Shown piece after piece: positions 11,340-24,075 of a DNA stretch of 64,000 nt (positions are counted from its first letter, which is position 1; the number at the start of each line of letters is the position of its first letter). The notes beneath the pieces are model-generated. The model was not told the DNA's origin, searched no databases, and saw only the letters and a list, made by a program, of their open reading frames with translations. A program made the position numbers and the translations under genes. This DNA is from Centrapalus pauciflorus (lineage: Eukaryota > Streptophyta > Magnoliopsida > Asterales > Asteraceae): positions 124,001 to 188,000 of the forward strand of contig JAANYP010004863.1 of assembly GCA_020465985.1 (NCBI GenBank), in the 5' to 3' direction.

Positions 11340-13834
11340 AGCCAACTTGATCGCTGGTCGATTCCTTTGATTCGATTGATTAATTTCGCTGCTCGATTCC
11401 TTTGATCCGATAGATTAGTTTTGCTGCTCGATTTCTTTGAATCGTTGCTCGATTCAAATCCGTGAAATCTCAGAACCGAATTCAATCGCTGCTGCTCTGT
11501 CGATGCTGCTCAAATATCTGGATGGTAAGGTTTCTTCATCTTCATAGCTAATTTTCCAAATCAACCCCAAATTCATAGGTTATATGTTCCGATGCAATGA
11601 CTGACCGAGTATGATTATCACTACAGATTCAAATTTGATGCACGATTAATTTCGAAAACATGAAGTGAAGGTTCTGGAAAAGTGAAATAGCATTCGTTAA
11701 GGTAATAAGCTGTTTTACACGATTAATTACTGTTTCCATATGATTTTAGAATTTCCTTAAATTTATGAAGATGTCATTCTGATATTTTCCATTATGTGTT
11801 TATGCTTCTGTTCTTTGTTCTGTTTTTTTTTTTTTTTTTTTTGTGAACTTTGTAGTGAATTCACAATATTTATGAATGATGATGTGCGTTTTTTAGAGTA
11901 AAATTGCAAACAGAAAGTAGTTTTAGGATTGATTATATGTGTTTTAGCTATTCAGATTGGTTGATTGCAATTATAGTTTTAGTTTGGTAGACTAATTTTA
12001 AGTACATCATTAAATTTGTATTATTGACGATTGACTATGTGTGGTTTAGTTTAAAATTGCAGTCAGAAAGTAGCATTACTTCTATACAGAATCAAACTGA
12101 AATTTGTATTTCTAATTTAGAAACATGCTAACTGATGCACCTCCCTCCTTGGACAATGAGAATGTAGATAAAGGAATAGGGAAATTTCTAGTCATTTTTG
12201 TTAAATATGTTTGTCAGATTGGTTAACAATCAAACTCGTTTGTTGATTTTGCAAATAGCTAAGGACGACATGTTTTACTTTTCTAGCTTTTGAAAGGCAA
12301 ACCCCTTATGCTGATTTTATATCCTTAGTACATACTTACCTACTTGATATGATTTTAACCATGGATCGATGGTAGTCGATAACCCGATGGTAGTCGATTA
12401 CCCATTGATAACAAAGGCACGGGACGATGGTGCACACAACAATGGCAGTAGAGAAATGATGTTGGTGCAACGATAAACCAACATTCTCATATCAACTTAC
12501 TTTACGTCATTCACGTAGTGATTCGTACTTGCAAACAAAACTGTAACTTATCTTGCATGAATAGTAAAAACATAGTTTATAGAAAAATGCTATTACGTAC
12601 ATAGATTAGACTTTAGTATAATTGGCTAGACAGCTATTAAGGTTTCTAATATTAAAATTTTACATGGTATTATAAATTTAGAGGTCTTGTTTTCTTCTCA
12701 TTTTCCATCCATTTTGGGTGTTGTTGTTAATGAGGATTCTGTAGTGGTATTTTGCTTCACCCAATTCATGTTATCTTTGTTTCTTTTCTTCTTTTGTGTC
12801 ATCAACATTATTAATCGTGGACTGCTCGTTTGTTGATTTTGCAAATAGCTAAGGACGACATGTTTTACTTTTCTGGCTTTTGAAAGGCAAACCCCTTATG
12901 CTGATTTTATATCCTTAGTACATACTTATGCTTATGGTTTATTGCTTATGGTCCTGATATTTGTACTTATGGTTTATGTCATACGTTAATATATGGTTGT
13001 AGTGTATTTGGAGGATGAGAAATATAAAGGTTTTAACTCTGAATCAGAAATTCAGAATCCTCCAAATGTTTTTGCTAAAGTGTATCAACCTCACATGCAT
13101 TTGTAGATATGCATCAGAAAATCAGTATCATTCAAACTTAAGAATGAAATATAAAAAGTAGGCCTCACTGGATTAAATTTCATTGCTGAAATTGCCCCAC
13201 CCCACAGTCCACGAGCAGTTATAAGTTTTATCCAGGGAAGAATGTACCGTTTTTAATGCATAATGTATATGTCAATAGTTGATCAATGTAGGTAGGTTTG
13301 AGGATAGAATCTTTCTTGTTGTACGTTGAAATCATGTAGAAGGTTTAGAAACAACCCTACATAAAATATATTACCTCTTTTGGATCAGGACTCTGGAAGT
13401 GATATATCATTACTAAAAGAAGAGCTGGCCGGAACATTTAATTGGCAACTTATATGCAATGTAAACGTAGCATTTACATGAATGAATGCAAGTTTGGATT
13501 TAGGTGGTAAAAAGTAAGTTCTGAAGTTCTCTGTTGAAGTAAAGGGGTAGATTAGTAGTAGAAGTAGGTTAGTTTGCCGTTCAAAAAAATATTATATGAA
13601 TGAATATAATTGGTGGATAAAAAAGTAACATACATATGAATAATTGGTACTCATTATAATTAATCGAGAAATTAAACATGATCTTTTTTTTTTATTTATT
13701 TTTGAGAAACAATTATATTAATAATGTAAAAAGACATCAACCAAAATGAAAAACTTACTGCAAGCAGCAAAAAAGACCATAAAAAAAAAGCTAAAACAAC
13801 AACCGGCCACCCAACACCACTTTCTTAATTAAGA

Positions 13835-13878
<44 letters not shown>

Positions 13879-13944
13879 GATTGTATATTTATGTTGTATT
13901 ACTTTCTCTAATACTATATATAAGATTATTAAATTGCAGAAAAA
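11340..13944 (+). other. Leader and introns upstream of the TNP2 gene
   Basis: No coding frame. Possible non-coding exons: one ending at 11524 before GTAAGG, one at 11627-11701 between an ACAG acceptor and GTAATA, and an acceptor TTGCAG ending at 13939 just before the start codon. Three imperfect copies of a tcgctgctcgattcctttga-like unit lie at 11350-11460. A segment of about 105 bp beginning ctcgtttgttgattttgc is present twice, at 12235-12340 and 12825-12930. The splice sites are inferred by eye. Confidence 0.4.
13837..13876. repeat. (TA)n microsatellite inside the CACTA element
   Basis: TA dinucleotides upstream of the transposase start. Confidence 0.95.
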
Positions 13945-16900
13945 ATGACACTTAATCGTGAATGGATGTATGAAATGGACACTCCTGAATTTTATAAGGG
14001 AATTGAGGAATTCGCAAAACAGGCAAATTCTTTTGCACAGTCTCAAGGTTTCACAGATGGTACAATACAATGTCCATGCAATAGATGCCAAAACCTAAAG
14101 TGGAAAGATATAGAGGAAGCCAAGTATGATTTGTATAGATATGGGTTCATCCCTAATTATTATGTATGGTCCATACACGGAGAGAAACATTCTCAAAGGC
14201 ACATTCAACAAGTGCAAGACCGTGCTGAAGCTATTAATTTAGCTCGTAACATGGTCATTGATGCAGCTGGTCCAGATTTTTATCCACCTGAGTTTCATGA
14301 TTCAATTCCTGAAACTCCAAATCCGGAAGCGAAAGAGTTTTATGACTTGTTGTCTAAGGCAGATCAACCATTGTATCAAGGATGTGAGAAGCATTCTACT
14401 TTATCAGCAATGTCAAGGATGTTAAATATCAAGTCAGATTTTAACATGAGTGAAAGTTGCTTTGATCGTATGATGCAAGCATTCAAGGAATTTTTGCCAA
14501 ATTCAACATTGTGTTCTAGTTTTTATGAGTCTAAGAAGATGGTTTCAAAACTAGGTCTTGGGTACAAGAAGATAGACGTTTGTCCAAATGGTTGTATGCT
14601 TTATTATGGGGTTAATGAGGTTAGGAACGAGTGTCATCGTTGTGGTCATCCTCGATATAAACCTAAGGAACAAGGGAATGCGAAACGGAAAGAAAAATCA
14701 TACAAGTACATGCATTATTTGCCACTAACACCAAGATTGCAACGACTTTATATGTCTAAGGAGACTGCCCGACATATGACATGGCATCATGAAAATCGGA
14801 GAGAGCCTGGTGTATTATCACACCCTTCTGACGGGGAGGCATGGAAGCATATTGATCGAAATCATCCTACGTTTGCTGCGGAGCCACGAAATGTAAGGCT
14901 AGGTCTCTGTGCTGATGGTTTCACACCCTTCTCGATGTCATCTACTTCTTATTCTTGTTGGCCCGTCATTGTGACACCATATAACCTACCCCCTTGGATG
15001 TGCATGAAGATTCCATACATGTTTTTGACGTTAATTATTCCAGGCCCTCATAGTCCAAAGAGGAACATTGATGTGTTCTTGCAACCTTTAATCGATGAAT
15101 TGATTCAATTATGGGAGGTCGGTGTGACTACCTATGATGCATTTAGGGGGCAAATTTTTCAAATGAAGGCTAACCTTATGTGGACGATCAATGATTTTCC
15201 AGCATATGGCATGTTATCAGGATGGAGTACACATGGGAGGCTTTCTTGCCCATATTGTATGGATAAAAGTAAGGCTTTTTCTCTGAAGCACGGGAGGAAG
15301 ACTTCTTTCTTTGATTGTCATCGTCAATTTTTGCCAATAAATCATTCATTCAGAAGAAACAAAGACGCTTTCATGAAGGGACGAGTTGAGAAGGATATAC
15401 CTCCACCTCGATTATCTGGCCAGGAAATATGGAGTCGAGTTTGTCGGTATCCGAAGGTCACTGATCAACATTATTCGACAGGAAAAGAACTAGTGGGGTT
15501 TGGAGTTTATCATAATTGGACGAAACGAAGTATATTTTGGGATTTACCTTCATGGCGCACTAATCTTATTCGACATAACCTTGATGTCATGCACGTGGAG
15601 AAAAATGTTTTTGACAACATCTTTAACACAGTGATGGATGATAAGGATAAGACCAAGGATAACATCAAGGCCAGACAAGATGTGAAAGAGTATTGTAAGC
15701 GTCAAGAGTTGGAATTGGTTATCCAGACCAATGGAAAGGCCTTAAAGCCAAAAGCTTCATACTCATTAAATACGGAGCAAAAACAGGTTGTTTTACAATG
15801 GGTCAAAGACTTGAAGTTTCCGGATGGATACGCTTCCAATTTGTCCAGGTGTGTGGATTTGCAAAAATGCAAAATGTGGGGCATGAAGAGTCATGATTGT
15901 CATGTATTCATGGAGAGATTGTTACCAATTGCATTTAGACAAATGTTGCCAGAACCAGTATGGAAGGCAATGACAGAAGTGAGCCTTTTCTTTAGAGATT
16001 TATGTTCAACAACATTACAAGAGGAGCAGTTGGTAAAGATGGAGAGAAATATTGTGGTAACGTTATGTAAGCTAGAGAAGATACTTCCTCCTGGATTCTT
16101 TGACCATATGGAGCATTTGTTGGTTCATTTGTCATACGAAGCAAGAGTTGGTGGTCCTGTACAGTACCGATGGATGTATCCTTTTGAAAGGTACTTATTT
16201 CAAAATTTCTTCTTTTTTAGAATATTAAAAGCTTCATTCACGAGATTCGTTAATTCTATAGGTATTTGTATCACCTAAAGAAGAAGGTCAAAAACAAGGC
16301 TCGAGTAGAGAGTTCAATATGTGAAGCATACATCATGGAAGAAATCTCAAATTTTTGCTCACATTATTTTGAGTCACATGTACAATCCAACTTGACAAGA
16401 GTTGGTCGAAATGATGATATTGGCAATGTGAATATCAAAAGGGATTGCTTATCAATTTTCAAGAATCATGGAAGGTCTTCAGGAAGTTGCAAACGTCGTT
16501 ACTTAAAGGATGAAGAGTATCATGTTGCAATCTTTTATGTCCTTCAAAATTGCCAAGAAGTTCGACCATTTTTCAAGTATGTTCATTCATTTTAGTTGCC
16601 TTTTGGTAAAATATGTAGTCTTAAAAAATTATTTACCATTGTGACACATTATAGGAATTTTGAGGAAGATTTAAAAGCAGATTCACCAAGTATAACTATC
16701 GATCAACTTACGGATGCTACTGAAAAGAGGTTTGGAAGTTGGCTAAGAGAATATGTAAGGATTTGGATGAGTTAGTTTGTAATATCTTAATTGATTTCCT
16801 TGTTATAATTGTTGGTCAATTATCTACTTTTTCAGGCCCTCAATCCAAAATATCGTCATTTGCTCAATGATCAACTCATAAATTTAGCCATTGGTCCAAG

Positions 16901-17564
16901 TCGATATGTACGAACATGGCAAATGTATTATGTGAATGGATTCAACTTTCACACATTGCATCATAGTTCTGGCAAGAAAACCACAAATACAGATGTTTGT
17001 GTTATTGGTGAAGAAGAAGATTACTATGGTCGCCTTGTAGATATTATCGAACTAGATTATACCGGTTGCTCCCAACAAAACAAAATTGTCTTGTTTAAGT
17101 GCGAGTGGTTTGACCCTGTTAAGAATCGCGGATGGAAAATACATAATGAATTTGGGCTTGTAGATATCAACCACAAGAAGAAACTATTAAAGTACGACCC
17201 ATTTATTATGGCACATCAAGCACAACAAGTCTACTTCATGAGTTACCCTAGCATACGGAGAGAAAAGTTTGATTGGTGGGCGGTGTGCAAAACGAAGGCT
17301 AGAAGTACTATTGTGGCACCGACTCGATCAATAGACTTAGCCTATCAGGAAGATTGTATTTCCGCACCTTTCATTGTCACTGAGCATGATGAAGTTGAAC
17401 ATTTACTTGATGATGTAGACATGGAAGAAGTGGAACTACAACATATGGAAGTACAATCGGAAGATGATGAAGATGTTATTGAAGAAGAAGATGAAGATGT
17501 TACTGAAGAAGATGATGAAGATGATGAGGGGGAGGATTATGATGACGATGAAGATGATTTCTGA
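13945..17564 (+). CDS. CACTA transposase, TNP2 family, spliced and intact
   Basis: The coding sequence joins four exons: 13945-16190, 16262-16576, 16655-16754 and 16836-17564. All introns are GT-AG and the phase is kept, giving 1130 codons with stop (about 1129 aa). In order: a transposase-associated domain (residues about 5-80) with a CPCNRC cysteine cluster; a TNP2/Transposase_21 region (about 170-470) with CPNGC, CHRCGH, LCADGFTPF and CPYC; a HNLDVMHVEKNV block (545-556); DUF4218-like sequence (about 650-760); DUF4216-like sequence (about 950-1040) ending near WWAVCKTK; and an acidic tail rich in Asp/Glu. This arrangement is known from plant CACTA transposases, which cut and rejoin element ends in the nucleus. 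The start was chosen as the first ATG after a TTGCAG acceptor. I see no frameshift or premature stop. Confidence 0.92.
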
Positions 17565-18147
17565 ACATTTCTTATTGTGTGTTTTTCTTTTAGGGTTTTT
17601 CTGCACTCTTTAGATCTCATATGTGAATACATCTTCAATGCATGTGCCTTGTAGTATTTTAGAAACCAATTTGATCAAACAATGATCTAGAGGTCTTTGA
17701 ACTATGGCCAATTGAATCATCATACTAAATAGCAGATACTTGTTTTAAATCCGTGATTCTAGCTAGGGATATCGAGTCATAATGGTCAGAAACCAAGAGC
17801 TGATTTTCTCTATTTGCAACCCATATAGCATTCCTTGAACTTGAAGGAATGTTTTTGTACCATATACCAATATACCGTTAACTAGAATTACCTAGATTGA
17901 AGAAGCCTAGCTCAAAAACTTTATTTTCAGATACGAGATCGAGTTTGACGTTGAGAATCATCAAAGTAAGCAGGAACTGTGATCACTGCAGCTTTCACCC
18001 CAGTGTTAAGGTATGCATTAGCCATTTAAAAATATTCTCCTAAATTTTATGAATTGTGGGAAATATTGACATAGATATTTTATGAAATTTCTTCTATATA
18101 GATATTGATACTAATGAAATTTCTTCAATAATTGTTCGACCGTTTAG
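17565..18147 (+). other. Spacer between the two CACTA genes
   Basis: AT-rich. It would hold the end of the TNP2 transcript and the leader of the second gene. A GTAAGC at about 17970 and a TTTAG directly before the ATG at 18148 may mark a leader intron. Confidence 0.4.
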
Positions 18148-20150
18148 ATGACAAGTGAAGAGGTAAATGACGTTGATGCACATCCTGATGATGAAGATAG
18201 ACGTGTTGTATTAAAAATTCAGGGGAAAGCGTAAGATTAAAAAAACTACATATACATTTATGTATTTTTTTTGCATATATACATATATAAAAAAATTACG
18301 TTTTTTTTTGTAGGTTTAACCCCTCTCATAGTGTCACAAGTGCCATCACTCGCATTTGGAAATCGGGGCTCACGCAAGAATGGGATACATGGACAAGCGT
18401 TCCCCAAAATGAGAAAGATATATGGTTTGATATGTTTAAGGTAATGAATATGTGTATTTATGTTTTAAGCTCAAGTCACCATACCTGCTCTGTTCCTGCT
18501 CTGTTATCAAATAACTACAGTAAATCATTTTTGTCCATTAATAATATAATACCTGAAAACAGAAAAAGCTAATCTGATTATTATCTAATGAACTCATAGG
18601 TATCTATCTAAAATGAACATCAAACCATCTCAGTTATAGAGAAAATGGTGAAAAAAATATATGTGTATGTGTGTAAAGAGAAACAGGAAAACATGGAATT
18701 AAGGAGGGCATGTTTTGTGCAAACATGTGTTGGTTGTTTGATGAAAAAATGTCATAAAAATAATATGATGGGGTTCAGACATGTTTCACACCTCTGGTCC
18801 AGTCATTTAGCACCAAGACCAACCCCTCCCTCCTAACCATCTATTAGACTAGCACACCTGCCCCTTTATTGAATATTCCAAATGTCCAATAACTACTTAC
18901 TTGCCTAAATAATTCCAATCAGATTGAAAAATGCAAAATCAGATTGAAACGAAACTGAAACTTTTTAAAAATTATAACTGAGAACTAGATCATTGGTATT
19001 GGTTCTAGTTCAGTTCGGACTGTTATCTATAGGGTTTCAACCCGACTTTTACACGTCTACGATCACCTATGGTATGATAATCAGATTAGCTTTTTCATTT
19101 ACCTACAGATTATGTTATAGGGGTTGGTAAGTTTAGAGATTGATTGAAATTTAAAGCGTGTGTAAGTAGGAACTGATCTAATTGATAATAATATGTGGTT
19201 TAAGCAACTCTTTATAATTGGCATTTGGCTCTTTATAATTGGAACTTGGGAAGAATGAGTATTTGGGTTTTTGGCTTGGCAATTGGAACTGTTAATTTGA
19301 GCAGTAGAAGAAATTTCAATAAAACCTTAACAAGTAGGTGGAAACAAAATTTTTTAAAGGAAATACAAGTAGAAAGAGAATTCAACTAACAGCTAATTCA
19401 ACCTGTCTATCTTATAGTACATATTTGAAAGCCACAGAAACCAAACTATATATTAACCTGCTAAAACAGATGTATATTAACTAATAACCTCGTATATTTC
19501 AATTTGTTAGTTGATCAAAAAAATGATAAACTTATGTTTATCATTATGAACTTGTTTATTTGTTTAACAAACAGGGAAAGTACAAATGGGACACAAAGAT
19601 TGACTTTGAAGTTCGACGCATGTTCAACATTGTTGGATCAAAAAGCTTTCGGAGCTTTATGTGCAGGATTAAGCAGCAATCTCCAACACAGAAGCCTGAA
19701 TTTATGAATCTTAATGTTTGGTTGGCACTACGTAGGAAGTGGGAATTACCGGAATTTCTTGAAAAATCAAATAGAGGGAAAGTTGCTCGACATGCAAATA
19801 AGCGTTTGCATGTTGGTGGTTCAATCTCAAATGCTGAGCATAGAAGAAGATTGGTATACAAACTTTATTATATTATCATTTGCTTATGTACTTCAATATT
19901 TTGCTTATATGTATATTGACATGTATATATATATACACACACAGCAAAAGGAACTAAAGAGAGTACCTACTGCTTTTGAACTGTTTGAACGGACCCATAA
20001 GAGAAAAGACAGCACTTTTGTGGACAGTGAAGCACAAGACACATGGGTAACTAACTTATTCTATACTTGATTGATCTACTTATTTTAAGTTATTTGGATG
20101 ATCTCCTTGATTTATGTGTTTTATTTGATTTAATAAATGAGATGTTGGAT

Positions 20151-20225
<75 letters not shown>

Positions 20226-20620
20226 TTCAATGTTAGGAACGATACAATGAGAAATATGGTACAGAGGACCTCGACGCTCAATCCGGGAACGTGGACAACT
20301 CATACCCAAGATGGCTAGACATTGTCGGCTCAAAAAATGGCAGAGTCTATGGATTGGGGTCAAGTGTTGATGATTTTGTTCTTCACAACAACAATGAGGA
20401 ACCTTCAGTCAACAATTCTAGTAATACAGATTGGGATAATATACGAGAGCTGTTGCAACGACAACAAGATGAACAAGAAATCATCAAAGCTACACAATTG
20501 GAACAAGCACAAAGAATTGATGAGTTGGAGGAAAATCTACGACGCACGGTGACCGAAGAGATGCAAAAGGCCACTGAAAGACTTCTAGACGTTCTCCAAT
20601 ATAGGCCAAGAAGAGCATAG
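18148..20620 (+). CDS. Transposase_24 (TNPA-type) protein of the CACTA element
   Basis: Five exons: 18148-18230, 18314-18440, 19575-19853, 19945-20046 and 20237-20620. Every intron is GT-AG and the total is 975 bases, 324 aa plus stop, with no break. Residues about 28-190 resemble the plant Transposase_24 (Ptta/En/Spm) family, with an ITRIWKSGLTQEWDTW block, VRRMFNIVGSKSF, and an ELFERTHKRKDSTFV block. Residues about 264-318 are a Gln/Glu-rich predicted coiled coil, suggesting dimers. Proteins in this position of En/Spm-like elements bind subterminal repeats and help bring the ends together; that role here is inferred from family and position. It lies 583 bases after TNP2 on the same strand. 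The third intron contains none of the usual decay signs, while the fourth holds a long (TA)n tract. Confidence 0.85.
20156..20221. repeat. (TA)n microsatellite in the last intron of the TNPA-type gene
   Basis: TA dinucleotides ending 15 bases before the TTAG acceptor at 20236. Confidence 0.95.
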
Positions 20621-20814
20621 ATAGTTTAGTTGATATAAAACAATTTTGTTGTTTTGAGTACAAACAATCTACTTTTTAAATAATTGTTAATAATACAGTT
20701 TGATGAAATAAATAAAAATAGATTTTTCTCAATTTTAGTTTTTGGTAAAATATAATTGTTAATAATATAGTTGTGATAATTTGATGGAAAATAACAATAG
20801 TATTAAAAAATAAT

Positions 20815-21570
20815 AATAATAATAATAGCGACATCATATAAAAACAGTGACTTAAATAGCGACACACATAGTGACATAAATCAAATATAGCGACAAATAT
20901 AGTAACATGAGTAGTGACACCACTTAAGAATAGCGACACATGTTGCAACATTCATCAATAATAGTGATGCAAATAATAACACAATTAGCGACATCATTTA
21001 ATAATAGCGACATAAATAGTGATGCAACGAGCGACAACATTCAATAATAACGACATAGATAGTGATGCAACCAGCGACAATATTCAATAATAGCGACATA
21101 GATAGCAACACAACTAGCAATGTTATTCAAGAACAGTGACACAAACAGTAATGTCATTAGCAACAACCTTCGTTAACAGTGACACATATAGCTACTTAAG
21201 TAGCGACATCATCCAAAAATAGTGACATAAACAATAACTCAACTAGCAACATCATTTAAAAATAGCGACACAGATCGTGATTCAAGTAGTAACAACAAGC
21301 GATAGTAGTGACACAAATTACAACACAACTAGTGACATAATTAAAGAACAGCGACACAAACAATGACATCAATAGTGACATAACTCTAGATAGCGACACT
21401 TTTACCAGAAGTCGCTAAAGGTGTCAAAAATTTTAGCGACGTGTCTTTTAATGTCACTAAAATCTGCGACGCATTTATAGCGACACCTCCTTTGATGTCA
21501 CTAAAGATGTCACTGACATAAAAAACGTCGCTAAAAATGTCGCTGACTGTGTCGCTAAAGGTCATTTTTT
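20815..21570 (-). repeat. 3' subterminal repeats of the CACTA element
   Basis: About 750 bases dominated by AGCGACA, TAGTGACA and close variants, at intervals of roughly 15-40 bases. They are complementary to the TGTCGCT core of the left end. Expected binding sites for the element's own TNPA-type protein. Confidence 0.85.
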
Positions 21571-21581
21571 TTGTAGTGACT

Positions 21582-22545
21582 GATTGATTAATTTAAATTT
21601 AATTTTCAAAAATATTTAAAAGATAATTAGGAGTTAAATTAAAAAGGTAAATCACAACATTAACTACCTTCCACATATATCTCCATCTTTCTCTCCCTCC
21701 CTCCCTCTTTCTCCCTTCCATGTCTCTCTTTTTGGCCGATCACCATCCATGGCCACAAGACCACCGGCCACCGCCTCTTCTCGGCCACCACCATTTTCAT
21801 GTTGCCGTTGTGCATCGATGAGGAACACGAGGATGATAAACACCGACCACTTCCTTCTTTTCAGGCCTTCATTTTCTCTCGGCCAATTACAACCACTGGC
21901 CATCGCCACTATTCACCACCACAATCATCTAGGAAAAGATGAACATGAAGATGATGAACACGAAGACGATGACCATGAAGATAATGAACGAAGATGCATC
22001 AAGAAGATAAACATGAACATGAATATGATGAACAAAATAGATGATGAATAAAGATGATTAACATGAAGATGATGAACACGAAGATGCATCTACGTTGATG
22101 CATAGATAAACGATGAAAATGAAGATGAAGATGAACATGAATGATGAATGATGCATAGATGATGAACGATGAATGATGCATAGATGATGCATGAATGGTG
22201 AATGATCAATGATGAACGATGAATGATGAACGAAGAATACAGCGATGCATCTAAATCTTCATCATTTAATTTGAATTTATATAATTTTTTGTTAATTTTA
22301 GAAGTGTAGTAATTAAATTTATTTAACATTTATTATTATTTAAATATTTGATTCAATATTCAATTAATATAAAAATTAAAATTAATTACACTAGATATTT
22401 TTTCCCTAAACTACACTTCATTAGATGCATATAATATGTTGCATTACAAGATGCATCAGGTATGATGCATCACGAGATCGGCTTGATCCAACAGCTGTAA
22501 GATGGTTCTTACGTACCTAGATGCATAAAAGTTCTCAATTGAATT
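21582..22545. other. Spacer with GAT-rich low-complexity repeats
   Basis: From about 21940 to 22250 imperfect units of gatgatgaacacgaagatgatg and gatgcatagatgatgaacg follow one another. Open frames on both strands here are repeat-driven (His/Asp or Ser/His rich). No recognisable gene. Confidence 0.5.

Positions 22546-22624
<79 letters not shown>
22546..22624. repeat. (CT)n-(TA)n compound microsatellite
   Basis: CT dinucleotides to about 22583, then TA dinucleotides. Confidence 0.95.
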
Positions 22625-22628
<4 letters not shown>

Positions 22629-22636
22629 GTGTGTAT

Positions 22637-22815
22637 GGGGAGTGGATCAAATCAGGACCGTGCTTAAAATAAAGACAATAAGAACCACTAAAAATGAGAC
22701 ATGTAATCAATATTAATCCACATCATGAAGGGTATTTTGGACATTCATAAATTTAAATTAAATTATAAAATAAAATAAGTATTAATTCACCCTTCCCAAT
22801 TTCCATAATTATATC

Positions 22816-22849
<34 letters not shown>

Positions 22850-23657
22850 CACCATAATTATTCGCATTCAAAACAAAATCTTTCTCTCTCCCTCTCTCAT
22901 GGTGTCACTCACACCACCATCTATTTCAGCGGTCTTCCACCCCTTCCACTCTTTCGCGGTCACCAACGTTAATGACGTGCACCCGACACCACAACCCGGC
23001 ACCAACGCCAATGACGTGAACTGTGTACCACCGCCACCGTGAATCGCTTGCTTGAACCGTGAACTGACGCTCGCCTCCTCTTCTTTTCTTGAACCGTGAA
23101 CCGTCGTTCACCGTGAACAGTGAACCCCCGCTTGCCGTGAACCCTATGCCTTCGTGAACCGTGTAGCGCCGCCACTGTGAATCGCTTGTTTGAACCGTGA
23201 ACCGTCGCTCGTCTCCGACGTGAACAACTTAAAGTCCAAATCATCCACCTTCGTGAATCACGACGGCGTCATGAATCATTGTAGGTGTTATGTTATCGAA
23301 CTGGTTCACAATAAGTGATGTCGTCTAAATTGGTCTTGTGAACCATAAGTTGTGTCTTCGAAATCGGGGGTGTCACGAATCACGATGACATTGTGAATCA
23401 TTGTAGGTGTTGTGAATCATGATGGTGACAACGAAATCGATGTTGTCTGATTCACAATTAAAAACCAATAAAATTAATTTGAAATATATGGTTCACAATG
23501 ACCAAAATATCCTTTTATTTGATTTCACCTCATATAATATTCAACTTAATTACAATTATGTCACATTGCTTTTCATTGGTTGATTCACAAAATAAAGTAA
23601 TTCTATTGGTTCTTATCGTCTTCATTTTAAGCACGGTCTTCATGTTATCCTCACCCT
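22637..23657. mobile_element. Inverted-repeat element with GTGAAC-rich interior
   Basis: The left end (22637-22690) contains gaccgtgcttaaaataaag and acaataagaacca. The right end (23605-23657) carries the complement: ggttcttatcg and cttcattttaagcacggtc. The inverted repeat is about 50 bp with few mismatches. The interior (22926-23450) is a string of gaaccgtgaac and gtgaatca words. Both outer flanks are microsatellite, so the target duplication cannot be read. No transposase frame; the class is uncertain. Confidence 0.6.
22815..22850. repeat. (CT)n microsatellite
   Basis: CT dinucleotides inside the inverted-repeat element. Confidence 0.9.
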
Positions 23658-23659
23658 GT

Positions 23660-23714
23660 ATGTGTGTGTGTGTGTGTGTATACACACACACACATATGTA
23701 TATATATACATATG

Positions 23715-23777
<63 letters not shown>

Positions 23778-23841
23778 GTGTGTGTATGTATGTATGTATG
23801 TATGTATGTATGTATGTATGTATGTATGTGTGTGTGTGTAT
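23660..23841. repeat. Compound microsatellite (TG)n, (TA)n, (TATG)n
   Basis: TG, CA, TA and then about fifteen TATG units in succession. Open frames through it are artefacts. Confidence 0.95.
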
Positions 23842-23999
23842 AGTTAAAAAAAAGAGCCACATATATATGTATAGCTAGGAAAAAAAAGCAAGGTTATTCA
23901 AGAAATAAATATAAACAATGTAATATATTCATCTTTGTTTTACTTTTTTTTGATATATTTATAATCATTTTTACACTACCATTTATTTGTATAAATGTT

Positions 24000-24075
24000 T
24001 TGAAGTTTTAATTTGTAATAAAAGACATCTTTGTAAGTTTTGCACACGGCCTATGAAATCCATGGCACGACCATA
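24000..24075 (+). mobile_element. Relic 3' end of a hAT related to the one at 2007-3308
   Basis: The block ttttgcacacggcctatgaa followed by atccatggcacgacc matches the right end of the first hAT (3278-3308) with only a few changes. No left end was found nearby, so it is a terminal fragment. Confidence 0.55.

Larger units (their letters stand above)
10512..21578 (+). mobile_element. Complete autonomous-type CACTA (En/Spm) transposon
   Basis: The left end is CACTACAAGAAAAATG and the right end, on the minus strand, is CACTACAAAAAAAATG, so 15 of 16 terminal bases match. ACT flanks both ends (10509-10511 and 21579-21581). The length is 11,067 bp. Subterminal regions carry many TGTCGCT words on the left and AGCGACA words on the right, the inverted arrangement typical of CACTA elements. 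Two spliced genes on the plus strand are open throughout: a TNP2-type transposase (13945-17564) and a Transposase_24/TNPA-type gene (18148-20620). Intact ends, intact target duplication and intact genes make it a candidate autonomous element; activity itself is not shown. Confidence 0.92.

Noticed and set aside
21749..22329. His/Asp-rich and Ser/His-rich frames
   Set aside because: Driven by gatgatgaa-type low-complexity repeats.
22926..23244. Minus-strand frames rich in FTV and VHG motifs
   Set aside because: Translations of the gaaccgtgaac word array inside the inverted-repeat element.
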